Of a DNA stretch of 64,000 nucleotides, positions 48,531 to 60,292 are shown piece after piece. How positions within the stretch are numbered: position 1 is the stretch's first letter; the number at the start of each line of letters is the position of its first letter. The position numbers were made by a program, and so were the translations under genes. The notes beneath the pieces are model-generated. The model saw nothing but the letters and a program-made list of their open reading frames with translations, did no database searches and was not told the DNA's origin. The stretch is from positions 163,317-227,316 of the forward strand of contig CABFPE010000121.1 in assembly GCA_900660155.1 (NCBI GenBank). The letters run 5' to 3'. The DNA comes from Hofstenia miamia. Lineage: Eukaryota; Xenacoelomorpha; Acoela; Hofsteniidae.

Positions 48531-49734
48531 TGTGGCATTGACCACTGCCTTTACAAACATTTTTGTAATTAGAGTTTCAAAATTAATAAATATTAATTGT
48601 ACAATATTTACATGAATTTGTAATTGCCTTAATTAACATATTAAGTGTTGGCCAAGTGTGGCCATTAACCCTTCCCTTACCTGATCTCCCAGCTACCTTT
48701 AACTTTTAGTAGGGATAGGCTTGTTTAGCTCTGGAGTCAGGCCATTAATTACTGAGACATTACCAAATCCTAGTGTTTATCAACACAGATTTCCATGCTG
48801 ATGCCACAGTTAATGTTGATGTTCATTTTGTTCTTAATTGAAAGTAAACTCAGATACATTTTATTTTGACTACTTTTTTTAAAGTATGATTTTCTAAAAC
48901 CATTTCAACTTAGTTAAGGGGTATCTAGAAGTGGTACAGCTCAGCTAGCATATCCTTTAATTAGGGCTTAGTGCATGAATAGGGCTTTTGCTGTTAAGCA
49001 TGTGATTTTTTAATTAAATTTGTTGTTATTGCTACCACCTAAATTGCATCAGTTGAAGTATGCACTGAGCTTAAGTTTTTTACTAAGCATTTAGGTTTCA
49101 TTACACTGTGTAATTTACACAGCATCCAAGAGTAATTAGGTTTCTTTTTCTCATTTTTTAAATTAGTGCTCTAAATAACTCTTTCACAAGGTTCTCTGTT
49201 TTAGGTTGGACAAGTGTGGCCACTCTTCCCACACTTGACCTCTTGTCACTCCTTACTTTTCTTAGGAATGGGTATTATGAAAGGAGGACTTAATTATTTA
49301 CTGTAGTATTGGCAAATCCACACTCAACACAAACTGCTCATTAGATAGGGAATTAAGTACACTGCTGATTTCCATGCTGATGCCACATGATGAACAAACA
49401 TACATGTTGGTGCAATAANNNNNNNNNNNNNNAGCATTTAGGTTTCATTACACTGTGTAATTTACACAGCATCCAAGAGTAATTAGGTTTCTTTTTCTCA
49501 TTTTTTAAATTAGTGCTCTAAATAACTCTTTCACAAGGTTCTCTGTTTTAGGTTGGACAAGTGTGGCCACTCTTCCCACACTTGACCTCTTGTCACTCCT
49601 TACTTTTCTTAGGAATGGGTATTATGAAAGGAGGACTTAATTATTTACTGTAGTATTGGCAAATCCACACTCAACACAAACTGCTCATTAGATAGGGAAT
49701 TAAGTACACTGCTGATTTCCATGCTGATGCCACA
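48531..49734 (+). repeat. LTR, family 2 (composite, contains a gap duplication)
   Basis: Starts TGTGGCAT and ends ATGCCACA, an inverted pair bounding the unit. An internal ATGCCACA at 48801-48808 suggests two LTR variants lie end to end. The part from about 48840 on aligns with the LTR at 52840-53491 (TCAACTTAGTTAAGGGGTA, GTACAGCTCAGCTAGCATAT). About 348 bp is inflated by an unmerged contig overlap. Confidence 0.7.
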
Positions 49735-49766
49735 TGATGAACAAACATACATGTTGGTGCAATAAA
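49085..49766. other. Unmerged contig overlap across a 14-N gap
   Basis: The 334 bases before the gap (49085-49418) appear identical to the 334 bases after it (49433-49766). The gap (49419-49432) sits exactly at the junction. This is the signature of two contig ends that overlap but were scaffolded instead of joined. Confidence 0.85.
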
Positions 49767-49989
49767 CCCTCTTTTCCCTTGTGGTACAGCATAGAGCACA
49801 GAGGAAGATTGAGTGGTCATTCAACCTCATATAATTCTTACCCATGTTACAACTCAGGTAGCCAATTCACAGAGGGTTCCATTATGAGCACTGAGCATAC
49901 TCCATCTGAAAATAAAATTTTACAATCTATAATTCTGGAAGAGTTGGTGTTACAACCTTTGGTATTACCTCAATCTAAAAAATGCAGTT

Positions 49990-52810
49990 GCTAATGCTTC
50001 CCCTTATCATAAACATCAAGCAAGAGATCAACCTCCCAGCAACAATCTAAAGAACACTATGAACAACATTGCTCTCAAATCTTTACCATTATTAACAAAA
50101 CTCTCCACCCATTCTTTATTGCTACTCAAACTTCACATTACATTATCAAATCTCACATCTCTCCTGAAACAAAATGAACAATCAGCATGCAGCTTGATAC
50201 AGCTCATCATAGATCAGTTGCTCAGTAATGCTGTTCCTAATAGATGCTGAAAAATACCCTCCCATCAACATGCCAACTTTCTATACTCATTTGTATGCTC
50301 AAACAAATGAACAGATCTTAGTTTCAAAGTATTTTACATACTTGTTTCAATGATTAATTCTGCCTTATCAACCTGCATCACTTAGTTACATATAAAAGCA
50401 ATCTAGTTCTGCAACTACTATTAATTGATCACTTGAAAATATACCAATTGTTTATTTTCTAAAGAATAAGGAACATTCAGATAATAACTTAATTGATAAA
50501 CTCTCTCTAGCCAATTGATTAGCCAAAGCTAACAAAATTTGTTTGGTAATCATATTACAGTATTTCATCAACATCACTCAAATTTTATCTGAAATTTACA
50601 AACTGAAACTAAGCCTGAATAATTTCTATATTCATAAGCCTCAAAATTTAGTGTTCTCAGACCACATGATTTTGGAAACTCTACTGCTGTCTTAATTCAC
50701 ATAGATCTATTCTTATATTGCATATGCCCACACCATTGCCTTATGGTCCACAAATGCTTAGTCATAGACATATTGCCACAGACACAAACCTATGAACTGA
50801 TATCTAATAAAAGAGTACCAGCTACAATTACCAACATTCACATATCATTCACATTCAGTCAGTTGGTCAACACTCTAAGTGAGGTTAGCAACATTTGGAA
50901 CAAAATTAAACCAGATTATCTAACATACAACAGCAGGCCAGCCATCTCAATAAAATCTCTATCACTGTCCAGGACCAATCTGACTTTTGTAAAGCATTTT
51001 TTGAAGAGGCATGAGCTCCTGATTCCAACACTAAGTCTGTTTTGTGGCTCATTTCAATATATTTAACTTATGATCACATTCTCACTTTTCCTATCTCACA
51101 TAAGGGCAAATCCCACTAGATTTCTGTCATTAATATCTCTGCCAAACTCAAGAATTGGCTCTTGTACAGGACATGTTTATTAATATAACCACCAAGAAAA
51201 TTACTAAATGCACTTCTGTCTTTGAAAAATACTATGCATAGATTATCAATAAGGAGAATCAGCTCAGCATCCTGCCAATTACTCCAATCACCAATAAATT
51301 ACCCATCACACCTAGAGATTTCCACATTGTAAAAGTCACGATCAAAAAATTTAGGTGAGGCGCTATGTGCCTCTGTCATCATTCCATCTTCAAAAATGAA
51401 TACCTCAAACAGAGGATGCTTACTATGATAATTCAAAGCAATGCCTACTTGTCATAAACAATGAAGTTCTGTTCAATTATCACAATCAGGAATACCCTGA
51501 GTGTACTTATAATGAAATTTCAACATCAGTTAAATATAAAAAAATGGTAACCAGTAGATACCCCATAGAAATATTAGAGCTACAGCAACAATCAGCAACA
51601 TAATTTCAGAATCATAAAACTATCCTTACTTCTACTCAATCAATCCTTAATCTGCAACACCAAGCTAAAATCAATGAAAATAATATTGAAAAACTGGGAG
51701 TTGACATCAGCCCCACAAAACTTAAATGGGTCAAAAGTAATTCAGCTAATTATCTAGCACATGTTATGAAAGCAGAACCCATGGATGCAACAATAGTATT
51801 TTATTAATACACTATCTCAAAAGATATGAACTCATTAGCTTTAATGAAGATTCTACTTACCAAATGTTGGTCAAAATTGGAAATATCAACCATGTTACAA
51901 CCACACTCACAAATGGCTCTTGATGTGGAGTGCACAACCTCAAAAATCCATATCTCAGAATCTATTTTAGAATGATTCTGTCCACACTTACACTCTGATT
52001 CTCTATGTGAGAACATAGTTCATAGACAGATGAACTATCTTGTAACCACCATAGGGATAACATGGTTTGAACTTGTGCACACAACAGTAATACAACCAGT
52101 TGGTGATCTAAGCACAAAAAGAAATGCAGACAATGAACACTACATTGACAACCTCAGTTATCTCATTAACATCTTACATTTGGATAGATACAAACAAAGC
52201 AAGTCCAAGCTAATATAGGAGGATGGTATATAAGGCCTATATGCTGATGGACACACACTGCTTGAACACATTTATTAAAAAGGAAAGCCAATAGCCAAGC
52301 AAATTGATTACATTAAAACTAGCATTAACAAGTTACCTAACAAAACTTTTATTATTTTCATTGTCATTGGAGTGTTAATGTGGTGCAACTTGATACAAGA
52401 TACATGTCAATACTATGACATTTCCAAATTAATTGAGACAGTTACAATGATGTGAGGCAACATTGCAGATCATAACAAATGACAGAGGAAATATTTACAA
52501 GTAATATATACATATTCTTTGATGAAGTTAAATATCACTCTAATTTATTTAGCTTCTTTCAGTTCTTTTATCCAGAAAATAAAATGACAGAAGATGAAAC
52601 ACATGCCTCTGATATCAATGCCAAAATTACTCTGCTGATCTTAATCAAGGGTCTCTGCCTATATCTAAAATTCTGTAACATATTCACAAGAAAATTTATC
52701 AACTTATGAAACTCACTCACATCTCACAATGTATGAGAAAACTGAAATTGTACATGTATAGCTTTCCAAAAAGGTGAGTAATGAACTAGAAGCTAAAGTG
52801 GAGATTGTGG
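49990..52810 (+). pseudogene. Unidentified ORF3 region, copy B
   Basis: More decayed than copy A but in the same order. Frames at 50743-51066, a segment near 51830-51960 with KCWSKLEISTMLQPHSQMAL and DVECTTSKI (compare copy A), a strongly hydrophobic segment near 52340-52390 (TFIIFIVIGVLMWCNLI), and 52479-52709 with FFDEVKYHSNLFSFFQFFYP. Lies between the family-2 LTRs at 48531-49734 and 52840-53491, so this unit has LTRs and ORF3 but no recognisable gag or pol. A run GGTTTGGGGGTGTG before the 3' LTR could be the polypurine tract. Confidence 0.6.
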
Positions 52811-52839
52811 ACTAAAATAGCCTGGTTTGGGGGTGTGTG

Positions 52840-53491
52840 TGTAGCATAATTGCATTTAATCAACTATTTCAATTTCAATTATTGTAATAAGAACATATTA
52901 ATTACAATTCTCAATATACAATTTGACAATTCTAGTTTTTAGTATTTCTGTAAAATTACACAGTATCTCTGAACATTGCACATTATCAATCAGGACCTGT
53001 CTGTTTTTGTTCATATATATATATTAGTGTTAATATTCATTTTATTCATAATTGAGAGTAAATTCAGATACATTTTTTTACTTTACATTATTTAAATTAT
53101 TATTTTCTAAAATCATTTCAACTTAGTTAAGGGGTACCAAGAAGTAGTACAGCTCAGCTAGCATATAATTTTTACTTATTGATAGGGCTTTTGTCATAAT
53201 GAGTCTCATTCATTATCAAAAATTGGTATTATTGCTACCACCTAAATTGCATGAGTTGAGGAATGCACTGAGCTTAGGTATTTTACTCAGCACTTAGGTT
53301 TCATTACACTCCTCCTAAGAACAATTAGGCTTTTCTTTCTCTTTCTTTTATTTAGGGCTCTAGTATTGTATGACTCTTTCACAAGTTTCTCTGTTTCAGG
53401 TTGGGCAAGTGTGGCCACTCTCTCCTCTCTTGATCTCCTGTCACTATTTACTTTTCTTAGGAACACTGCTGATTTCTATGCCAATGCCACA
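52840..53491 (+). repeat. LTR, family 2, 652 bp
   Basis: TGTAGCATAATT...AATGCCACA. Aligns with most of 48531-49734 and, at its start, with the fragment at 39346. It is the 3' LTR of the copy-B unit. Confidence 0.7.
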
Positions 53492-54191
53492 ATAAGTTGT
53501 TTTTTAGGTTGTGGTCTAGGCTGAATGATGAAATATAAATAAATTTTAAAAAATATTCAGATAAATATTTTAATGTGTATATGATATAATTTTACTTCAA
53601 CCATGTGAAAATTGATCTTCATAGCTCCTTAATGCTAAGTTTTAATAAAGTTTGTCAAGACCAATTTTGTAGACATTCAGAAAATACATCAAAAGTTTTT
53701 CAAATTTTATTGTGGCATAAGCACTTAGAGAGAGTAGAGCAATTAATGAAGGAATACCACAAACTCCTGCTAGAGGTGTACAAGATTGATGCTCTACTCT
53801 CATCTCCAGTTCCCACATGTTAATCTGCTTATGTCAGCATTCTTATTTTAGTTCTGCCATGAGGCAGGTTGTTTTGCACTGTTTTTTACATTTGTATTCA
53901 TATAGGGCAAATGTGTGTGCAATTGTTTAATAAAATTTTGAGTTCATGCAGCTCAGTCTAATTTATTGCCATTATACAATATCATTAGATGATCCAGAGC
54001 AGCTAAACTTCCAACAGATATGAGGGGGACTGCATGGTATGCAATTCAGCTGTAAGTAGCTCAGCTGTCTTGGGACCACATGTCTGTATGTTAATCTACT
54101 ATCCTTTGCTGGAATTGAGGTTGCCTATTGCACTACCTTACCCATCATACTGTGTAGCTACGAGATCTCTTGCCTACTTAATAGTAGTAAC
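53492..54191. other. Sequence between LTR-derived units
   Basis: No coding motif recognised. The 72-codon frame at 53605-53823 is Glu/Leu/His-rich but unassigned. Confidence 0.35.
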
Positions 54192-54649
54192 TGTAGAGTC
54201 ACTCAGGGCCCTTTTTGATATTTATCATTTGTCAATTGTATTAGTGCTAAACACTGCCTTAAAATCAGTTAGATTAGTTTGACATTGTGTATTGCAATAT
54301 CTAGTTTTCTAGTGCAGTTATATGAAATTATAATTAGCTAGTCCCCTCATTTTAGCTAAATGTGTTATTGCTCTATAATTTTGCAAGGGAACTCAAATGT
54401 GAAATTTGTAAATCATGAGCAGGTAATAATTCTCAACTTTGTATAAATACTTGAGAGACCTGTAGTGAAGAGCACAATATAATTTGTCTTACTTCAATTG
54501 TGTTTGATCTTTCTTTGATTTATTTATTAAGCTAAACCTTTTAAATTTGTCTATGCATTGTTGCCTAAGTTTTTGTTGAAATAAAAAGGAAATAGTAAAA
54601 TCAAAATAATCAGAAAAATAATCATGGAAGGTCCCTGAGTGACTCTACA
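54192..54649 (+). repeat. Family-1 LTR-derived unit with 17-bp inverted ends
   Basis: Starts TGTAGAGTCACTCAGGG (54192-54208) and aligns with the LTR at 44157 for about 350 bp, including a TATAAATA box at 54442-54449 and a GAAGAGCACAATA block. It ends with the exact reverse complement of its first 17 bases (54633-54649). The other family-1 LTRs lack that inverted end, so this is either two LTR ends joined head to head or a remodelled solo LTR. Confidence 0.6.
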
Positions 54650-57094
54650 TTAATATATCACACAATAGCCCATGTTTTTGAGGAACAAGGTTACTGGAAA
54701 TATAATGTAGAATCTTGCCAACCTTCATACTAGTAAATCTTAGCTTAATTTAGGAGCTGCTGTGACAATTTGTTCCTCCTTGAATAGTATGGTAGGTGAC
54801 AGATTCCAATCTCCATCTCTCTTCTTTTAGTTCTATTGTTTAGTTGTTGGTTAATTAAATTATTATCTAATCAACTGGCATTGATACGACACTAACAACT
54901 ATCCTTTTAGATACAAGACACAAGACAGAGGGTACAAAGTACAGGGTAAACTACCTGACCAGAAGCAAAGCACAAAAGAGGAATCAAAGAATTACGCTAC
55001 AACGAGTATTTCCATCTGATACTGAAACATTGATAGAGACACCAACCACAATTCCGATGACTCAGTGCAGTGAAATAGTGTGCATGAATACGATAGTGAT
55101 AATGTGTGATACCTTACTAATTTAATGCATTGATTGTTCTTGTTATTAACGAGTTTGTCTACTAAGGGAATCTCGCAACCAGGATGCATTAGCTTGTTAT
55201 GATTCCTTACATATAATATCCTTACATATAAATAATTACATGTTAACCTAGAGTACATGTGAACAATCAATACGGTCGTGACAAAAAGGATGAATTGGTA
55301 GTACGTTGGTCCACTAGTAATCATATGTAATAAATCCTGTACAAGATAACACAAACTGATTTCGTAATTTCCTAAGAGGGCTAGATGTAATAGCATAATG
55401 TAATAAATACAGTAGTACGAACAACGAACGATAGGAAAGCTAATACGAGTAAAAATCCCTATCCTTATACCTAACCTATGAGCACATCGGGTAAGCACCA
55501 GCTATACACGATGCTCCCGTTAACTGGAGTCGTGAACCACCGTCTAGAATACCCGAGTGCTCGAACGTTTAGCTTTCCATTTTATTTAATAAAATAACCT
55601 GATACAAAAAACGTAAAGTAAATCCAGTAAATTCAATTCATCACCAAAATGATCAATCACACAATTTTTATAGTGAAAAAATAACAAACAATCAAATATT
55701 TGACTAGTACCTGCTAATTTCAGTTGTTGACAATTTCAAATTCTTTAATTTTCGTTCGTCTGCTGATGACGCACTTCTGCCTTAATTAGCATTTGCGATT
55801 TTGGTCTAGTACCTTTTTGCCAAATGAATTAATATCAAAAATTACTGCACTATAATTTTACAAATAATTAATTAATCATAATCATATGTTTGTACAATTA
55901 ATATTTTATTTTAATATTCAGTCTTAGTTTCTTCTTTTTTCTTCTTAATTTGACCACATATGATTAGATTACGTTACAATAAGCGGCAAGCACTAGAGTG
56001 CTTGAAAAGTGAATGAGATATATGAGAATTATTGTTCAATGCAAATGAAGCAATTTGAAGTGTGTGCGAAGGAAAGCTTATTCACTGCATGCAGGAAGTT
56101 ATTCATTATTCTTTGAAGAAGCCAATTTTTGATTATTTTGCCAATGTCCCCTGCCACAATTCCATGCACCTTTTCCCTTAAGTGCGTTATTGAGCTACAG
56201 TATGTGATTTCATTAGCAAATTTCAAAGAATGAATGCTATTACATTATGTGAATATTGGTTGTTGCATTGGCATTTCAAGAAGAAAAATAATTTTTCCCA
56301 TTTATTTATGAGAATACAATAAATTCTGAAATTTATTGTGACAATATTTGGCTTTTGTATATTTCACAAATTTTCAACATGGTGAAGCAACAGCTCTCAC
56401 TGTTCATGTGAGTATCAAATTCCCTAATGATGAGATGATGAAATTACCATTTCAAATTGTTCACCTCACCTGATAGTACCAGATTCTTATGTTTGGTGTA
56501 ACTAAAATTTATGTTTATAAGACCACCCTACATCAAGCTATCAAAAAAGCTAAATGGGGTTTCATTACTTTGATAGCCTTACCAATAATAGACAGTATTT
56601 ACATTTATTGTAAATCAAGAGGTGATTTCCACAGTTAATAAATGGGTTTCATGCATCATATAAAATTTAAATAAATTGTAATAGCCTTAACAAAAACCAA
56701 AGTCTATCTTAAATATTCATGATGAAAAGTGTAACATAATATACAACCTTTTCCCATTTTCATAGGTATCAGTTATTAAATAATGACTTTGTTTGGTGAA
56801 CACATTAACCTTCAATGAACAGGTTTGTATAAACCCATGCAAGCCCCTTTCCATTACTGGATAGAATTATTATATCAGAGGATTGAAGTAATTGAATCCT
56901 GAAAACTGAAACTTAAAGGAGTTCATGGGTACTTGTAAATGGTGCACACAACTTGTTTATGCACACAAAATAACAATGACTAGTATTATGTAAAGCCATT
57001 TTAAAGTTAATAAGCTAAAAGCAATTAGCTAAACATTGGTATGATAGTTTCTGAAAGATAATATTTTAACCAACAGTATAATATCATTTATAGG
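54650..57094. other. No recognisable gene
   Basis: A 168-codon minus frame (55498-54992) is open but has an unusual residue mix and no motif. I see no support that it is expressed. The rest is AT-rich with no features recognised. Confidence 0.35.
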
Positions 57095-57600
57095 TGCATG
57101 TATGTGTTGCATATTGAATGAAAGGTTTATTATTTCCCTATACATAGCTGTATCCATAACCTAAATGGTCCAAAATTTGGGATAGGTGATCTGATAGATC
57201 TCTAGAAGCTATGTGTTACTCCTGTACTTTGAGGAAAGTACTCCCAAATTGTTGCCTTAACTTACACAATTATTTGCATATTAAAAAACAAGTGCGTAAA
57301 ATTAGAAAACGTAAATGGTAATTGAAGCTAGATAAAATCTATTAACTTCTCTCAACCTCATTGCTCAATTTATACAATTCAAGTTATTACCTGTCTTTGT
57401 TTACAATCAGAATCACAAGATAGTCATGTCATAAATTTCCCTCACAATTCAATTTGAGCAATAAACATAGCACCAACTCAAGGGGACATGAAAACAGCTT
57501 TTCAAACTAAACTAGAAATAAAGAAATACGTCATACTGACGTCATTACAAAATTAAAGATAATAAATAATAAACTCAAAATTGCCCTGAGTGATTCTACA
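57095..57600 (-). repeat. 3' LTR of the minus-strand element
   Basis: 506 bp, starting (minus) TGTAGAATCACTCAGGG, one base different from the family-1 start, and ending near ACATACATGCA. Shared with the 5' LTR: TGACGTCA..TGACGT, TGTCCCCT, TGCTCAAATTGAATT, GTAAACAAAG.CAGGTAATA and AATAAACC/TCTCATTC. The divergence between the two LTRs is large, which implies an old insertion. Confidence 0.8.
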
Positions 57601-57749
57601 GTATGTGTGTTATCTGCACTAATCTGTATTGTAGAGTAGAAGTGGGTGAAGACATTTCTTAGTGATCCCATGTATGTAGCATGGTCCATAAACAGGGAAC
57701 AGTACTCAGTGACTTGCTGTAGTGTCATTTCTTCTGGGTCCAATACTGG

Positions 57750-59022
57750 GCTCACAACATAGTGATGATTTCAATTCTTTTGATGACATAGTAATAGCAG
57801 GTAATAGTCTCTACATTATTGATCCACATCAGATGTCTTTAATTGTTAACTTTCTGTCAATGTAGATGCATTCCAGGTTTCCACCAGAGAGAAGCTTCTC
57901 CTTAACTTCTTTATACTCAGCAGACTGCATAGACTTAGTAACTTCTGCAGTGGTAGAGGCATAATTAATCTTGTGCAGTAGGTTTGCAGACACCTTCTTC
58001 TTTCCCTTTCTAACTCCCCATGATGATAGTATCAAAGGCATCATCATACATGGTGGTGGGATTTATAATAAGTTGCCCTTTTCAGTGTTCATCTCAACTT
58101 GATTGAGTTCCACTTTCTTAATTAGTATTGCAGTCCTGATAGTGACTGGATAGTTGATTTTAGCATCTTTGATTGTGTCCCAAAATGCATTGAGGAGACC
58201 TCTGTTATGTAATTTCTCAATTTGAGTGGAAGTGATTTTGACACAGGCTGTGGTGCATTCCATGTCCAAGGCTAGTGTCACCCAGGCAATTGCAGAAGCG
58301 CCAATTCCTCATTAGAGAACATTTCCATTAAGCACCATTGCATGAGACCAATGATATTGTTGTCAATTTCACCTCTATTATTCATTCTGTGATAGTTAAC
58401 TTTTCTTCAAACTCCTCTGGCCTGTGCTTAATGGTAAGGATTCTCTCATTTCCTGTGATCAACCAAGTAGGCATAGGTGGCAGTGTTGATGATCCAGAGA
58501 ATTTTTAAAGGTTGACAGCTTTAATCAAAGCTTTGCTGGCAGGCAACACCTCAATGTTGGATTAGGCTAAGAGTTATTCTTCATGGTAAAATTCTTGGGA
58601 GTGCATTGTCTGCTCAAGGACAACAAAAGGGATGATCTCACCATTTCATTTGGTGTGACATTGGGTCTTGATGATGCAGTTGTACCCACACTCAGGATAG
58701 TTGAGGTGCTCCAGGTTGAAGAATATCTCAGTTTTATTTGGCATGTTGTGGTGTTGTAATAACTCAAAAAACTGAGTTGTGGATCCAGGCTTGTGATCCA
58801 TTAGATGACTAGTGCAGAGAAGTGCATACTTGGTATTAAGGAATGGGAACTTAGTGCCCACAGTAGCTTCCCACATGTATTTGGTTGGCAGACTTTGTTG
58901 ACTCTCAAAAAATAGATAAGTAATAAGCTGGTAAAGTCAATGTGTAACACACTCAAACTTTTGTATGGTTCTCCAATTGTTAATGAACTAGCACAGTTTA
59001 TTGAGGCTGAAAGCCTCATCAA
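57750..59022 (-). pseudogene. Unidentified ORF3 region, minus-strand copy
   Basis: Lies between integrase and the 3' LTR. Frames: 58876-58646 (76 codons, MWEATVGTKFPFLNTKY; compare MWGATCDTKLFSLSDTY in copy A), 58281-58063 (ALDMECTTA; compare AFNVECTTH), 58047-57829 (a Lys/Glu-rich segment), and a last frame running to about 57600 (PEEMTLQQVTEYCSLFMDHA). The order matches copies A and B. The position after pol is where envelope-type ORFs sit in errantivirus-like gypsy elements, but no signal peptide, furin-type site or fusion-peptide pattern was seen. Broken by stops and frameshifts. Confidence 0.6.
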
Positions 59023-59454
59023 ACATAATGTGAACAGTACTGTGCCAATACAGACAACTTAGTCCTTCTCTCATTTTTTAGTCATAGCAAGTTATAGCAT
59101 TGATCTTGGTTCTCCTCTCAGCATCAATGACAAATGGTATAATGTCTATTGAGCAGGTTAGCTTTTTAGAGTTAAATGTCCACTGGAGCTTATTCTGGAT
59201 CTCTTCTGAAATGTTATCTCATACAAACCAGATGGCCTCTCAAGTAGCAATAAAGTATGGCTGGAGTATCTCATCTCCAAATCTAGAAATCTTCTTTTTA
59301 CTTTCTTTATCTTTCAGTGACCTAACACTAGCTGAATCAAACAATGAAGGGCTGGGGCATGAGGGGTTTATTGAATCATTCTGGGGCTGGTTAGTGTTTA
59401 CAAGATTTGTGAAAGGAGCATGGGAGTCACTAAAAATTTGCTCCTCTTGTCATG

Positions 59455-59580
59455 TAAGGTGTGTTGTTGCCCTACATAGTCACAAGAGGTCTGCTCACAT
59501 AAGAGGTGTTGCCCCCTACATAGTAATGGGCAGCTCACTCACATAAGGCATGTTGTCACCCTACATAGTTGCAAGAACTG
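59455..59580. repeat. Short tandem repeat with CCCTACATAGT
   Basis: Three imperfect copies (period about 42-44) of a unit containing ATAAG..GTGTTG.C.CCCTACATAGT, at about 59457, 59499 and 59543. Lies between integrase and ORF3 of the minus-strand element. Confidence 0.5.
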
Positions 59581-59715
59581 GATACAGTGTCCTCTTCATG
59601 TCTCCCTTGTTTGGTTGCTTAGCTCTCATCTGTGGGCACCTGGGATCTCTCTTGTCTACTTCCATCCACATGAGGTTCATTAGGCTGCCATATCACTTGT
59701 CTTTGGGTTGGTGGT

Positions 59716-60243
59716 TCATTCTCCTGTCTTTTCATCTATTTGAGCTTGGTTACTAAACATAGAGATGAGATTAAAGTCCCACTCTTGTGAGTTAAGATAA
59801 TTTTTATCACAGGCCTTATGTTTAGGCAAAATACAGGTAGTGGTACTGTGGCTACTGTTTACTAAATCACTATCAAATTCAATTTCAATGAGGTTATCTT
59901 CCTCACACTTAGTTAGGTTATTATAAGTTTCATACATATCAATACCATTGTCAACTAGAGTAAATTCACTGTTGTTATCAATAACTACATTTTCAATGCC
60001 TCTTATGGCTCTTTTGAGCCTCTGAAAATGGGCAATTTTCCCATTACTCAATAAATAAGTGTGGTGATCTAATACATTAGTAATCCTGAAAGGACCTTGC
60101 CAATTAGTGGCAAGCTTACATACTTGGTCTTGATCTGTGATTTGGCAAGGAAAGTAGGCAAAGACCTTATCTCCTTCCTTATGTGGTTCACAGTACAGTT
60201 TCTGATTAAAGTTGCAATTCTGGCAGATCACTGACTGGTTCAT
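59716..60243 (-). pseudogene. gypsy integrase C-terminal domain (175-codon frame)
   Basis: PHKEGDKVFAYFPCQI, then CKLATNWQGPFRITNVLD and KIAHFQRLKRAIRGIEN form the GPY/F module (V......W.GPF.I...L....Y.L......H...LK). A long acidic tail follows. Homologous to 43780-44088 (+). The frame is intact over this domain but separated from the core by a stop. Confidence 0.85.
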
Positions 60244-60292
60244 ATTATGACAGATGGTTTAGTGCGCTTCCTGCATCTCATGCAACACACCA

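Noticed and set aside
48531-49734. A biological tandem duplication within the LTR
   Set aside because: The repeat edges coincide exactly with the N gap, so an assembly artefact is far more likely.
54992-55498. 168-codon minus-strand frame, hydrophobic
   Set aside because: No motif, no splice or promoter context, and an unusual Tyr/Leu/Cys composition. Kept only as a note within the empty stretch.
59100-59756. Plus-strand frames of 148 and 68 codons
   Set aside because: They lie antisense to the minus-strand gypsy element, between its integrase and ORF3. Their residues resemble nothing, and the frames cross a tandem repeat.
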